Below are positions 17,510 to 26,519 of a stretch of 64,000 nt of DNA, one piece after another (within the stretch, counting starts at the first letter, position 1; each line of letters begins with the position of its first letter). Source of the DNA: Mesonia sediminis (GTDB taxonomy: Bacteria > Bacteroidota > Bacteroidia > Flavobacteriales > Flavobacteriaceae). Under the pieces are notes generated by a model. It made no database searches. It worked only from the letters and a program-made list of their open reading frames with translations, and was not told the DNA's origin. The DNA lies in the NCBI RefSeq assembly GCF_042684705.1, contig NZ_JBHULZ010000040.1:65385-129384 (forward strand), in the 5' to 3' direction. The position numbers and the translations under genes were made by a program.

Positions 17510-18046
17510 TTAATTATCCTTTAAAAGATGAGCAAATTGATTTCTTAAAACTTTTATTTTTGGATCAATGATATATTGGCAATACGGCTGATTTGGAAAA
17601 CGATTGTAAAAATTATAATGTTCTTCTTCTGCAGGATAAAAACCAGAAAAAGGCGTCACCTCTGTAACAATTTTACCCTCAAAAACCTGCTTGTCTAAAT
17701 ACTTAATATATTGCTGGGCTATTTCTTTTTGTTCAGATGAATGATAAAAAATAGCACTACGGTATTGTGTACCCACATCATTACCTTGTCGATTTAGGGT
17801 AGTAGGATCATGGGTGCTAAAGAATACAGCTAAAACATCTTTAAGGCTTAAAATTGTGGGATCAAAATAAAGCTGAATAGCTTCGGCGTGTCCAGTTCTA
17901 CCCTGCACCACTTCGCGGTAAGGCGGATTTTTTATCTTACCTCCACTAAAACCCGAAACCACCTTCTCAACTCCCTTTAATCGTTGAAAAACCGCCTCTG
18001 TACACCAAAAGCAACCGTTAGCTAAAGTAATAACCTCTTGTGTCAT
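17510..18046 (-). CDS. msrA: Peptide-methionine (S)-S-oxide reductase
   Basis: The 178-residue protein has the MsrA active-site motif GCFWC near the N-terminus, then GFSGGKIKNPPYREVVQGRTGHAEA and the HDPTTLNRQGNDVGTQYRSAIF region. It reduces methionine-S-sulfoxide in proteins, protecting against oxidative damage. I place the start at the ATG at 18046 (MTQEVITLANGCFWC); an upstream in-frame start would add 16 basic residues without a signal peptide. It is divergent from the LolD-like gene. Confidence 0.95.
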   Translation of the reverse strand: MTQEVITLANGCFWCTEAVFQRLKGVEKVVSGFSGGKIKNPPYREVVQGRTGHAEAIQLYFDPTILSLKDVLAVFFSTHDPTTLNRQGNDVGTQYRSAIFYHSSEQKEIAQQYIKYLDKQVFEGKIVTEVTPFSGFYPAEEEHYNFYNRFPNQPYCQYIIDPKIKVLRNQFAHLLKDN

Positions 18047-18132
18047 ATTTTTAAAGCTTTTCCTTAAGTTTGTGCCTCGTTTAGCACAATTCAATTATTT
18101 TAGCTAAATATATTAGTTTTTAAATTTAGTCC

Positions 18133-18792
18133 ATGATACAAGTTCATAATTTACATAAATTTTATGATGATTTTCACGTATTGAATGCTGTAGATTTACA
18201 AGTTCAAGCCGGCGAAATAATATCTATTGTAGGTGCTTCTGGAGCAGGAAAAACCACATTATTGCAAATTTTAGGAACACTTGACAAACCAGCTAAAAAA
18301 GAAGATACTACGATAATAATAAACGGAATAAAAATCCTAGAGCTTAGTAAAAAAGAGTTAGCGGCTTTTAGAAATGAGAATATAGGCTTCATTTTTCAAT
18401 TTCATCAATTATTACCAGAATTCACCGCTTTAGAAAATGTTTGTATCCCTGGATTTATAAAAGGAACCCCTAAAAATCAGCTAGAAAAGCGCGCATTAGA
18501 ATTATTAAGTTTTCTTGGTTTAAAAGACAGGGCGAACCATAAACCCTCTGCGATGAGCGGAGGCGAACAACAACGTGTAGCGGTTGCCCGAGCTTTAATT
18601 AACAACCCTCCTGTTATTTTGGCCGATGAACCCTCGGGAAACTTAGATTCTGAATCGGCTGATAATTTACACCAATTGTTTTTTAAATTAAGAGAAGAAT
18701 TTGGGCAGACTTTTGTGATCGTAACCCACAACAGAGAACTTGCCGATATGGCCGACAGAAAATTAACCATGGTAGATGGTGCAATCGTTTAA
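18133..18792 (+). CDS. LolD-like ABC transporter ATPase
   Basis: The 219-residue protein is a complete ABC ATPase: Walker A GASGAGKTT (residues 34-42), Q-loop in FIFQFHQLLPEFTA, signature MSGGEQQRVAVARAL, Walker B VILADEPSGNLD and H-loop VTHN. Its size and LPEFTALENV region place it in the LolD/MacB class that pairs with FtsX-like permeases for lipoprotein release or macrolide export. No permease is adjacent; an FtsX/MacB-type permease is at 38079-39320. Which permease it serves is not shown by the sequence. Confidence 0.88.
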   Translation: MIQVHNLHKFYDDFHVLNAVDLQVQAGEIISIVGASGAGKTTLLQILGTLDKPAKKEDTTIIINGIKILELSKKELAAFRNENIGFIFQFHQLLPEFTALENVCIPGFIKGTPKNQLEKRALELLSFLGLKDRANHKPSAMSGGEQQRVAVARALINNPPVILADEPSGNLDSESADNLHQLFFKLREEFGQTFVIVTHNRELADMADRKLTMVDGAIV

Positions 18793-18812
18793 TAAGGTTA
18801 ATTATAATGCTT

Positions 18813-18825
18813 ACGCGGATTTAAT
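18813..18825. repeat. Copy 1 of an intergenic 13-mer (ACGCGGATTTAAT)
   Basis: The 13 bases recur at 46912-46924. Both copies follow GCTTA(A) and lie between genes, here after the LolD-like gene in the 163-base gap before the TIGR02757 gene. Significance is unclear. Confidence 0.4.
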
Positions 18826-18955
18826 TCTAGCCTAAAGCTCCATTTCATAAATACTTTTTATAAATGGTATTTATCAAATATAAAAACGTCAATTAAGTAT
18901 TTAAAATTGATCGCTTTAATCGTTTGAATCAAAGTAAAATTTTTAAAATTAATCG

Positions 18956-19711
18956 ATGAACAAACAAGACTTGAAAGACTTTTTAGATGCGAAAGCCGAA
19001 TATTACGAACAACCTGATTTTATTGAAACCGACCCAATTGTCATTCCGCATCAATTTACAAAAAAGGAAGATATTGAAATAAGCGCGTTTTTGGTTGCAA
19101 CAATAGCTTGGGGAAATCGTAAAAGTATAGTGAAAAATGGTTTTAGAATGAATCAGCTTTTACAAGAGTCACCATTCGATTTTGTGATGAATCATCAAGA
19201 AACCGATTTAAAAGACCTATTGAACTTTAAACACCGTACCTTTAATGGTGAAGACTTTATATTTTTCATCAAGTCTTTACAAAATATTTATAAGAGCCAT
19301 GGCGGCTTACAGAAAGTTTTTGAAAATAAAAATCCAATGCCCAATGGAATTCATCAATTCAAAACATTATTTTTTAGTATTCCGCACTTAAGAAGAACGC
19401 AAAAACATGTAAGTGACCCTTTAAAAAATTCAGCTGCAAAGCGTATAAATATGTTTTTAAGGTGGATGGTAAGACCCGCGGATAAAGGAGTTGATTTTGG
19501 TTTATGGCAAGGCTTAGAACCAGCCCAATTGTCTTGCCCATTAGATGTACATTCGGGTAACGTAGCAAGAAAATTAGGGGTTTTAAAACGAAAACAAAAC
19601 GATTTAAAAGCAGTGCAAGAATTAGATCATGCGCTACGCAATTTAGATCCCATAGACCCAGTGAAATATGATTTTGCCTTATTTGGGCTAGGTGTTTTTG
19701 AGAAATTTTAA
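18956..19711 (+). CDS. TIGR02757 (DUF2400) family protein
   Basis: The 251-residue protein matches the TIGR02757 family: FLVATIAWGNRKSIVKNG near the N-terminus, RRTQKHVSDPLKNSAAKRINMFLRWMVR in the middle and LSCPLDVHSGNVARKLG near the C-terminus. The fold resembles HhH-type DNA glycosylases, but no activity has been shown that I know of. A 163-base gap precedes it. The family call is by pattern. Confidence 0.8.
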   Translation: MNKQDLKDFLDAKAEYYEQPDFIETDPIVIPHQFTKKEDIEISAFLVATIAWGNRKSIVKNGFRMNQLLQESPFDFVMNHQETDLKDLLNFKHRTFNGEDFIFFIKSLQNIYKSHGGLQKVFENKNPMPNGIHQFKTLFFSIPHLRRTQKHVSDPLKNSAAKRINMFLRWMVRPADKGVDFGLWQGLEPAQLSCPLDVHSGNVARKLGVLKRKQNDLKAVQELDHALRNLDPIDPVKYDFALFGLGVFEKF

Positions 19712-19779
19712 TATTGTGTCCAATCCAATTATTTGTTTTTTATATTTACTAAAATTTTAGTTTAAGCCCCAATCGCTTT

Positions 19780-20997
19780 ATGAGCAAAAGCAAGGTAAAA
19801 GAAGTAAGAAGGTTAGAGTCGTTAAAAACCTATGATATAATCGATAGTCCTGATGAGCAGTCTTACGATGAGTTGACACGACTAGCGGCTACTTTATGTC
19901 AAATGCCCGTATCTTTTATTTCATTTATAGACGAGGACAAGCAGTGGTTTAAATCTTTTTATGGTTTAAATATAAAACAAACGCCTAAAGAAGACTCCTT
20001 TTGTAAATTTACCATTTCTCAAAACCGAGACTTCTTGGAGGTTACCGATACTTTCAATGACAATCGCTTTATCAACAATCCTTTTGTGCAGCAAAAAGAA
20101 AGTCCTATTCGCTATTACTTTGGCATGAAGTTGTACGATAAGAAACAAAATGTTTTGGGTACCCTATGTGTGGTAGATTTTAAACCCAATTCATTAAGTG
20201 CTTCTAGAAAACAATCTATGCGCTACTTGGCCAACCAAGTAATGAATTTACTGGAACTCAGGAAGAGTTTACAATCCTTACAGCACATAAAAAAGTCGCT
20301 GGAACAAAAAAACAAAGAACTTAAACAATTCGCCAACCAAGTGAGTCACGATATTAAAATGCCCTTAGCAAATATTGTTTTAACCATAGATTTACTCAAG
20401 GCGAAATATCAAGAAAATATCGATGATACAGGTAAGCAATATTTAGATTACCTAAAATCTTCAGGATTAAAATTAAGCGCTTATACCGAGAGAGTACTGT
20501 CTTATTATGCCCGTGAAGAAGACGCACAGAACGAGATGGAAATTGTTGATTTTAATTATCTGCTAGAAGATATTATCGATTTGCTCCAAATCAATCAGCC
20601 TTGCGAGATTAACATCCCCGAAAAAAACACAGAAATACTAACCAACAAAGTATTATTAGAACAGATTCTACTTAACTTATTGGGCAATAGCTTAAAATAT
20701 AACGACAAATCCAAGATTGTTATTGATATAAATATTAAAGAAGACGATTTTAATTATTTGATTACAGTAACCGATAATGGAATGGGAATTGCCAAGAACA
20801 AACAAAAAGATGTTTTTAAATTGTTTTTTACCGAAGAAAAACCAGATCGAAACGGGAATAAAGGCACTGGTATAGGCTTACCAACAGTTCAAAAACTAGT
20901 TAAGCAATTAGGAGGTAACGTATGTTTAGAATCTGAAGAAAATAAATACACTAGCGTTAGTTTTACTTTAAAAAAAGTGATAGACAATGGCATTTAA
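19780..20997 (+). CDS. GAF-domain sensor histidine kinase
   Basis: The 405-residue protein has an N-terminal GAF domain (about 20-160, with FISFIDEDKQWFKS and VLGTLCVVD), a coiled linker, a HisKA domain with phospho-acceptor His190 (QVSHDIKMPLAN) and a HATPase domain with NLLGNSLKYN, DNGMGIAKN and GTGIGLPTVQKLV. No membrane segment is present, so it is a soluble kinase sensing a small ligand or redox signal. No receiver domain or partner regulator is adjacent. Its end overlaps the BatA-like gene by 11 bases. Confidence 0.9.
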   Translation: MSKSKVKEVRRLESLKTYDIIDSPDEQSYDELTRLAATLCQMPVSFISFIDEDKQWFKSFYGLNIKQTPKEDSFCKFTISQNRDFLEVTDTFNDNRFINNPFVQQKESPIRYYFGMKLYDKKQNVLGTLCVVDFKPNSLSASRKQSMRYLANQVMNLLELRKSLQSLQHIKKSLEQKNKELKQFANQVSHDIKMPLANIVLTIDLLKAKYQENIDDTGKQYLDYLKSSGLKLSAYTERVLSYYAREEDAQNEMEIVDFNYLLEDIIDLLQINQPCEINIPEKNTEILTNKVLLEQILLNLLGNSLKYNDKSKIVIDINIKEDDFNYLITVTDNGMGIAKNKQKDVFKLFFTEEKPDRNGNKGTGIGLPTVQKLVKQLGGNVCLESEENKYTSVSFTLKKVIDNGI

Positions 20998-22912
20998 AAA
21001 TATAGCCGTATTGTACGGGTTATTCCTACTGCTTATTCCTATTTTAATTCATCTTTTTCAGTTTAGAAAATTTAAAAGCACCCCCTTTACTAACGTTGCT
21101 TTTCTAAAAAAAATCGAGTTACAATCAAGAAAAAGCTCTCAATTAAAAAAATGGTTGGTTTTACTTTCTAGGCTTTTAATGTTATCGGCTATAATACTAG
21201 CTTTTGCTGAACCTTTTATACCCGCAAAAACAAAAAAGTACGAAGATCAGACACTAAATGTTTACTTAGACAATTCTTTAAGTATGCAACATAAAAATCA
21301 AGGGATAAGCCTTTTTGAACAAGCCAAACAAGAATTGCTTCAATACTTACCAAAAGATAAAACCTTTAATCTGGTTACCAACAACCATACCTATAGCAAC
21401 ATAAGCATAAATGAGTTTCAAGATGAATTATTTGATTTAGAATACAGTCCTACACAACCCGATTTTAAAGAAATTTATTTAAATGTAGAGCGTTTACAAG
21501 AAAACCCAAATCTTCCTTATACCTTCTTGATATTAAGCGATGGTTTACACGCTTCTAATCATACAGATTCTATAGCAGCAAAAACAACTGACTGGCATTG
21601 GGTTCATTATCAAGCCAAGAAACATACCAATGTGAAAATTGACACAGCTTTTATTAAACAGAATACCTATGAAACAATAGCTTTATGGGCAAGCTTTAGT
21701 TCAAACACTTCAATTGATCATCCCATAAGTGTAAGTGTTTATGATGACAATAAATTATTAGGCAAAAGGACTTTAATTTTTCAAGATAGTTTAAAGCAAA
21801 CCTTACCATTCATAATAAACCAGAGTAGCATCCGCCAAGGAAGAATTGAGGTTGATCAAAATGATCTTGCTTATGATAACTTTCTTTATTTCACCAAGCA
21901 ACAAACACCGCCCATTAACATTGTAAGTATTAATTCGGTTAGTGATGATTTTTTAAAACACATTTTCTCAAACGATCCCGATTTTACTTATAATAACTTT
22001 ACTTTAAACACTATTGACTATAAAGTATTACAAGAAGCTGATCTAATTGTTCTTAATGAATTAAAAAGTATTCCTACTGCCTTATCGGGACACCTAAAAA
22101 CACATCTAGACAAACAAAAACAATTAATTTTTATTTTGCCCGATGTGCAAATCGATAAAAATTTAAGGCAATTTGCCCAGAAGCGAGGAATAGGTATCGG
22201 AGATTTTAATCAAAATGAATTAAAAATTGCCAAAATTAACTACGAGCATCCGCTTTTAAAAGGTGTATTTAAAAAGAAAACAACCAATTTTGACTACCCA
22301 AAGGTCAGCTCATATTTCGATTTAAGTGGAATTCAAGCTAATATAATTAGTTTTTCAACAGGCGAACCTTTTCTTGTAAAGAAAGAAAATGTGTATGCCT
22401 TTGCTGCCGCTTTTAATAAAGAAAATTCTAATTATAAACGCTCACCGCTCATTGTGCCCAGTTTATACACTATCGCAAAAAATAGTGGTGCACAAGAGGT
22501 CATGTACCATACTACATACACCAATCAAGAAATTCGTTTGCCTCATAGTTTAGAAAAAGACCAAATTGTTCAATTGATTCATCCTCAAGAAAAATTTATA
22601 CCTAGGCAACGCATCTTTGATGACTACTTGCAAATATCGCTGAATCAAGAACCATACTTTGCCGGTTTTTATAAGCTTTTAAAAGGGACAGATACACTCA
22701 GACGGTTGGCTTTCAACCATCCGCGAACAGAGTCTAAACTAACTAAAAGTGAATCTAAAACTTTTGAAACTTTTAAAAAACACAAATCTATAGCCGATTT
22801 TACATATTTGGTAAATAAACAAAGTGAGGAACAAAAACTTTGGAAATGGTTTATTATTTTTGCCTTGCTGTTTTTACTGATAGAAACTTTGCTTTTAAAA
22901 CGCCTCAAATAA
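20987..22912 (+). CDS. BatA-domain VWA-type membrane protein
   Basis: The 641-residue protein begins with the BatA (aerotolerance N-terminal) domain: helix at about 6-23, FRKFKSTPFTNVAFLK, helix at about 56-77. A VWA-like domain follows (VYLDNSLSMQHK, later TFLILSDGLHAS), then a long periplasmic part and a C-terminal helix (about 622-639). BatA-type proteins are linked to envelope and oxygen-stress functions in Bacteroidota, but here no moxR or batB-E genes are adjacent. It overlaps the kinase gene by 11 bases and is followed 2 bases later by the dihydroorotase-like gene. Confidence 0.85.
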   Translation: MAFKNIAVLYGLFLLLIPILIHLFQFRKFKSTPFTNVAFLKKIELQSRKSSQLKKWLVLLSRLLMLSAIILAFAEPFIPAKTKKYEDQTLNVYLDNSLSMQHKNQGISLFEQAKQELLQYLPKDKTFNLVTNNHTYSNISINEFQDELFDLEYSPTQPDFKEIYLNVERLQENPNLPYTFLILSDGLHASNHTDSIAAKTTDWHWVHYQAKKHTNVKIDTAFIKQNTYETIALWASFSSNTSIDHPISVSVYDDNKLLGKRTLIFQDSLKQTLPFIINQSSIRQGRIEVDQNDLAYDNFLYFTKQQTPPINIVSINSVSDDFLKHIFSNDPDFTYNNFTLNTIDYKVLQEADLIVLNELKSIPTALSGHLKTHLDKQKQLIFILPDVQIDKNLRQFAQKRGIGIGDFNQNELKIAKINYEHPLLKGVFKKKTTNFDYPKVSSYFDLSGIQANIISFSTGEPFLVKKENVYAFAAAFNKENSNYKRSPLIVPSLYTIAKNSGAQEVMYHTTYTNQEIRLPHSLEKDQIVQLIHPQEKFIPRQRIFDDYLQISLNQEPYFAGFYKLLKGTDTLRRLAFNHPRTESKLTKSESKTFETFKKHKSIADFTYLVNKQSEEQKLWKWFIIFALLFLLIETLLLKRLK

Positions 22913-22914
22913 CT

Positions 22915-24174
22915 ATGAGAAAAATAATTCTTAAGGCTGTACGTATAATAGACGCAAACTCCAAACACCATCAAAGCGTTCGGGACATTTTAATAGAAAA
23001 TGAAACCATTATTAAAATTGATCATAGCATTGAGGACCCCGAGGCACAATTGATAGCCATTGAAGACCTACACCTATCTCCTTCTTGGTTTGATCCTAGT
23101 GTTTCTTTTGGTGAACCGGGTTTTGAAGACCGAGAAACTTTGGTAAATGGAATTAAAACAGCGGGCCTTAGCGGATTTGCCCAAATTGGCTTAAACCCCA
23201 ATACTAGTCCGGTAACCGATACTCAAACTGGCATTCGCTTTGCACAACAATATAACTCCTCACAAGCAGTTGAGGTATTTCCTTTAGGTGCTTTAACCAA
23301 AGAGGCAAAAGGTAAAGATTTGGCTGAGTTATTTGAAATGCAACAAGCCGGAGCCATTGCTTTTACAGACTATAAACAACCTATTGAAAACCCCAATATT
23401 TTAAAAATTGCACTTCAATACGCACAAGGATTTGGAGGTCTTGTTCAATCTTACCCCTTAGAAAAACAAATAGCAAGAGAAGCACAGGTACATGAAAGCT
23501 TAAACAGCCTGCAATTGGGGCTGAAAGGAATACCCGCCTTTGCAGAAGAAATACAAATAAAAAGAGACCTAGCCATTTTGGCTTATACTGGCGGTAAATT
23601 ACACATCCCATTTGTGTCTACAAAAAATGCACTCCAACTAATTCAAGAAGCTAAAGCTGATGGTCTTCAAGTGACTTGTGGAGTTGCAATACACCAGTTG
23701 TTTTACAATGATGCCGTTTTACACGAATTTGATACGGCAAAAAAAGTTATGCCTCCTCTACGCGATGAAGAAGATCGGTTGGCGCTGGTTGCGGGAGTAG
23801 AATCTGGCATTATAGATTGCGTTACCTGCGACCACTTACCTCGCAAACCCGAAGAGAAACACGTAGAATTTGAACACGCCCTACCGGGTAGTGTCGGTTT
23901 AGAATCGGCTTTTGGCGCGTTAAACCGCTTATTTGGACTCGAAAAAACTATTAGCCTTCTCACTCAAAGCAGAAAAGTATTTCAGCTACAAGAATTTAGC
24001 ATTCAAGAAGGGCAAAAAGCCTCCCTAAGCTTATTTTTACCAAATGAGGATTATACATTTTCTGAACAGGATGTAATCAGTAGCAACAATAACAGTATTT
24101 TCTACGGCGAAAAATTAAAAGGAAAAGCTATAGGTATAATTCACAACAATCAATTATTGCTAAAACAATTATGA
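22915..24174 (+). CDS. Dihydroorotase-like amidohydrolase, metal motif missing
   Basis: The 419-residue protein has the overall dihydroorotase fold: composite N- and C-terminal sandwich strands (MRKIILKAVRIIDA; EGQKASLSLFLP) around a TIM-barrel with GEPGFEDRETL, NPNTSPVTD, YTGGKLHIPFVST and CDHLPRKP. The usual DxHxH metal motif before REPG is replaced by DPSVS (residues 60-64), so both histidines are lost. It may be an inactive partner like the PyrC' pseudo-dihydroorotases, or may use a changed site. Start ATG 22915 is chosen because MRKIILK is the family start. It overlaps the next gene by 4 bases. Confidence 0.85.
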   Translation: MRKIILKAVRIIDANSKHHQSVRDILIENETIIKIDHSIEDPEAQLIAIEDLHLSPSWFDPSVSFGEPGFEDRETLVNGIKTAGLSGFAQIGLNPNTSPVTDTQTGIRFAQQYNSSQAVEVFPLGALTKEAKGKDLAELFEMQQAGAIAFTDYKQPIENPNILKIALQYAQGFGGLVQSYPLEKQIAREAQVHESLNSLQLGLKGIPAFAEEIQIKRDLAILAYTGGKLHIPFVSTKNALQLIQEAKADGLQVTCGVAIHQLFYNDAVLHEFDTAKKVMPPLRDEEDRLALVAGVESGIIDCVTCDHLPRKPEEKHVEFEHALPGSVGLESAFGALNRLFGLEKTISLLTQSRKVFQLQEFSIQEGQKASLSLFLPNEDYTFSEQDVISSNNNSIFYGEKLKGKAIGIIHNNQLLLKQL

Positions 24175-24506
24175 AAACAGATGCAAATATAGATAAAGGT
24201 AAAAATACAGCTATCATCAGCTATATCACTTTTGTTGGCGGACTAATAGCCCTTTTTATGAACGCCGAAGAAAAAAATCAATTTGCCAGTTTTCATATTC
24301 GGCAAGCCATTGGGTTGCATCTTCTACAAATTTCGGTATTTATAATCATTAGCGGATTTAATAATTTAGTATTCATTTTCCCTTTCTGGATTTTGTTCTT
24401 CGTTTTGTGGTTCTATGCATTTTTAGGAGCCGTTCAAGGAAGACGTGTACTCATACCTCTAGTGGGTAATTATTTTCAAAACTGGTTTAAAACTATAGCA
24501 CCATGA
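24171..24506 (+). CDS. Small DUF4870-like membrane protein
   Basis: The 111-residue protein has three hydrophobic segments (about 16-30, 48-65, 66-90) and the conserved-looking FASFHIRQAIGLHL between the first two, a hallmark of the Tic20/DUF4870-like family of small bacterial membrane proteins. Role is unknown. Its ATG overlaps the dihydroorotase-like stop (ATGA), and its end overlaps the esterase start by 4 bases, so the three genes are translationally linked. Confidence 0.78.
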   Translation: MKTDANIDKGKNTAIISYITFVGGLIALFMNAEEKNQFASFHIRQAIGLHLLQISVFIIISGFNNLVFIFPFWILFFVLWFYAFLGAVQGRRVLIPLVGNYFQNWFKTIAP

Positions 24507-25162
24507 CAACAAAAGATTTATGTTTAAAGCATCTTGTGAGATCTTCAAGTTTAAGCACCCTCGCTCCTACTATTATTATGCTGCATGGTTATGGGAGTAA
24601 CGCTGAAGACTTGTTTAGTTTTTCACCAGAACTAGACGAGCGCTACCTTATTCTATCGGTTCAAGCTCCTTTAGACATGGTTCCCTATGGTCACGCTTGG
24701 TACGAAATAAATTTTGACGCCAATCAAAACAAATTTACCAATGATGAGCAAGCTGTTGCTTCACGAGAATTGGTTCACCAATTTATTAAAGAAGCACTGG
24801 AGGCTTACCCAGTTAATCCTCAAGAAATAACGCTTCTGGGTTTTAGTCAAGGAGCAATTTTAAGTTATGCTACCGCATTGTCGTACCCCGGATTAGTAAA
24901 AAATGTTATAGCTTTAAGCGGATATATTCACGAACCAATTATAAAATCCGCAACGACGCAAGAGAATAAAGTTGAAATATACGGTTCGCACGGGAGCGTT
25001 GATCAGGTTATTCCGGTTAGCTGGGCCAGAAAAAACAAAGATTATCTAGCCCAAAAAAACATTGTTTATACGTATTCTGAATTTCCAGTGGGTCACGGTG
25101 TTTGTCCTCCTAATTTTCAAGAATTTAAGCAGTGGTTAACGCAACGCACCAATTGGAATTAA
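24503..25162 (+). CDS. Phospholipase/carboxylesterase-type alpha/beta hydrolase
   Basis: The 219-residue protein is an alpha/beta hydrolase of the carboxylesterase/phospholipase (YpfH/Apt1-like) type. Visible motifs are IIMLHGYGSNAEDL, the nucleophile elbow GFSQGA with Ser115, GSHGSVDQVIP with the acidic residue and FPVGHGVCP with the histidine. It probably hydrolyses carboxylic or acyl-thio esters in the cytoplasm; the substrate cannot be read from sequence. It converges on, and overlaps by 4 bases, the next minus-strand gene. Confidence 0.9.
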   Translation: MTTKDLCLKHLVRSSSLSTLAPTIIMLHGYGSNAEDLFSFSPELDERYLILSVQAPLDMVPYGHAWYEINFDANQNKFTNDEQAVASRELVHQFIKEALEAYPVNPQEITLLGFSQGAILSYATALSYPGLVKNVIALSGYIHEPIIKSATTQENKVEIYGSHGSVDQVIPVSWARKNKDYLAQKNIVYTYSEFPVGHGVCPPNFQEFKQWLTQRTNWN

Positions 25163-25656
25163 TTAGCGTAAAGCAAGCCATTGTTCACCTCAATATCTAT
25201 TGATTTATCTTCATTGATAAAATAATTGAGTAGTACTTCACCCCAATAAGTGCCATCGGTAAACTCGGCTATCACCCATTTATGGTTTAAAACTTTTACA
25301 CTATTAATGCGCATAACTCCGTTTAAACCTTGGTAAGGAACGTAAGGGTTATCTTGATCTATAGCATTAGCCCCAACAATTTTCTGTTCAAGCAATTGAG
25401 CAAGTTCTGTAGCTTCAAAGCCTAAATCTTCAACGTACATTCTAGCTTTGTCATTGCTTTGCAGGGTAAATCGTTCTTGCTGTGCAGTTTCCAAATGCAT
25501 TATCGAATCTCGCAAAAGCAGCGCTTCATCCCTTTCGTCTTTTAGTTCAGTGATTTTCAAATTAAGGCGTTCAAAAGTTTTCTTAGAATTGGTATATTGA
25601 AAAATAACAAATAATAAGGTGAACAAAAAAAGATAAAGAAAGATACTTTTTCTCAT
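25159..25656 (-). CDS. Single-pass membrane protein with coiled coil
   Basis: The 165-residue protein has an N-terminal membrane helix (IFLYLFLFTLLFVIFQY), a short charged coiled coil (FERLNLKITELKDERDEALLLRD) and a C-terminal alpha/beta domain with MRINSVKVLNHKWVIAEF and DGTYWGEVLLNYF. I recognise no family function. The ATG at 25656 is preferred over an in-frame TTG two codons earlier. It begins 2 bases after the MBL hydrolase stop and is probably co-transcribed with it. Confidence 0.7.
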   Translation of the reverse strand: MRKSIFLYLFLFTLLFVIFQYTNSKKTFERLNLKITELKDERDEALLLRDSIMHLETAQQERFTLQSNDKARMYVEDLGFEATELAQLLEQKIVGANAIDQDNPYVPYQGLNGVMRINSVKVLNHKWVIAEFTDGTYWGEVLLNYFINEDKSIDIEVNNGLLYAN

Positions 25657-25658
25657 AA

Positions 25659-26420
25659 TCAAAGAGTTAATTTAAGGTTATCGTAAGCCAAATGTACATT
25701 TTCAGGTAATTCGCGTTCAACTTCGTCATGAAAGCCAAGTAAATGACTGATATGGGTTAAATAGGCTTTTTTAGGTTTCAATTCTTCTATAAGCGCCAGC
25801 GCTTCTTCTAAATTTAAATGAGAAGGGTGTGGCTCTCTTCGCAAGGCATTTAAAATTAATACATCTAAATTTTTCAGCTTTAATTTTTCAGTAGCATCAA
25901 TGGTTTTGGCATCGGTGATATAAGCCATATTATCTACCCTGAACCCAAAAATTGGTAACGTATTGTGCATCACTTCAATGGGGGTTACTTGCCTGCCTCC
26001 CACTTCAAAAGGCTCATTTACAATTTCATTAAGATTAACACTGGGTGCTCCTGGATATTTATTATGGCTTTCAAAAACATAGTCAAAACGCTTTTTTAAA
26101 GCTTTTATAACCCTTTGGCTAGCAAATAGATTTATATCACCTTGTCTAAAGTAAAAAGGGCGCACATCGTCTAAACCAATGATATGATCGTTATGTTCAT
26201 GGGTATATAAAATACCGTCGAGTTGCTGCACATTTTGATTAAGCATTTGCTGCCTAAAATCTGGACCACAATCAATTACAAAAGTATAGGTATCCCATTC
26301 TAATAGCAAACTTACCCGTAAACGTTTATCTTTTGGATTTTGACTTAAACAAACAGGGTGTTTGCTACCGATAATGGGTATACCCTGAGAAGTTCCGGTA
26401 CCAAGAAAAGTGATTTCCAA
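25659..26420 (-). CDS. MBL-fold metallohydrolase (PhnP-like)
   Basis: The 253-residue protein carries the metallo-beta-lactamase metal motif THEHNDHIIGLDD, the substrate-loop signature FLGTGTSQGIP near the start, VIDCGPDFRQQ and later YITDAKT and LTHISHLLG. This is the PhnP/RNase Z-like subclass, usually phosphodiesterases. I place the start at TTG 26420 because LEITFLGTGTSQG is the family N-terminus; the longer form to 26492 would place a promoter box inside the gene. Confidence 0.86.
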   Translation of the reverse strand: MEITFLGTGTSQGIPIIGSKHPVCLSQNPKDKRLRVSLLLEWDTYTFVIDCGPDFRQQMLNQNVQQLDGILYTHEHNDHIIGLDDVRPFYFRQGDINLFASQRVIKALKKRFDYVFESHNKYPGAPSVNLNEIVNEPFEVGGRQVTPIEVMHNTLPIFGFRVDNMAYITDAKTIDATEKLKLKNLDVLILNALRREPHPSHLNLEEALALIEELKPKKAYLTHISHLLGFHDEVERELPENVHLAYDNLKLTL

Positions 26421-26435
26421 AATATTTTTTAAACA

Positions 26436-26443
26436 CAAATGTA
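26436..26443 (-). promoter_or_regulatory. -7 box of the MBL hydrolase gene
   Basis: The minus strand reads TACATTTG, matching TAnnTTTG. A TTG lies 23 bases upstream, a little far from ideal. It implies a transcript start near 26430 and supports the TTG start codon at 26420. Confidence 0.5.
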
Positions 26444-26454
26444 GGGATATTTTT

Positions 26455-26482
26455 TTGTTTAAAAAGCAATTGTTTACCTTTG
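26455..26482 (+). promoter_or_regulatory. Promoter of the 484-residue conserved protein gene
   Basis: TACCTTTG at 26475-26482 matches TAnnTTTG and has a TTG at 26455-26457, 17 bases upstream. It lies 37 bases before the start at 26520 and is interleaved with the divergent MBL promoter. Confidence 0.6.
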
Positions 26483-26519
26483 ATAAAGACAAACTTGATT
26501 AATTAAGTAGCCAGAAAAT

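Noticed and set aside
18133..18792. Complete ABC exporter made of the LolD-like ATPase and a neighbouring permease
   Set aside because: No permease gene is adjacent; the FtsX-type permease lies 19 kb away, so pairing remains only a possibility.
26421..26492. Extended N-terminus of the MBL hydrolase
   Set aside because: It would place a consensus -7 box within the gene, and the family starts at ITFLGTGTSQG.
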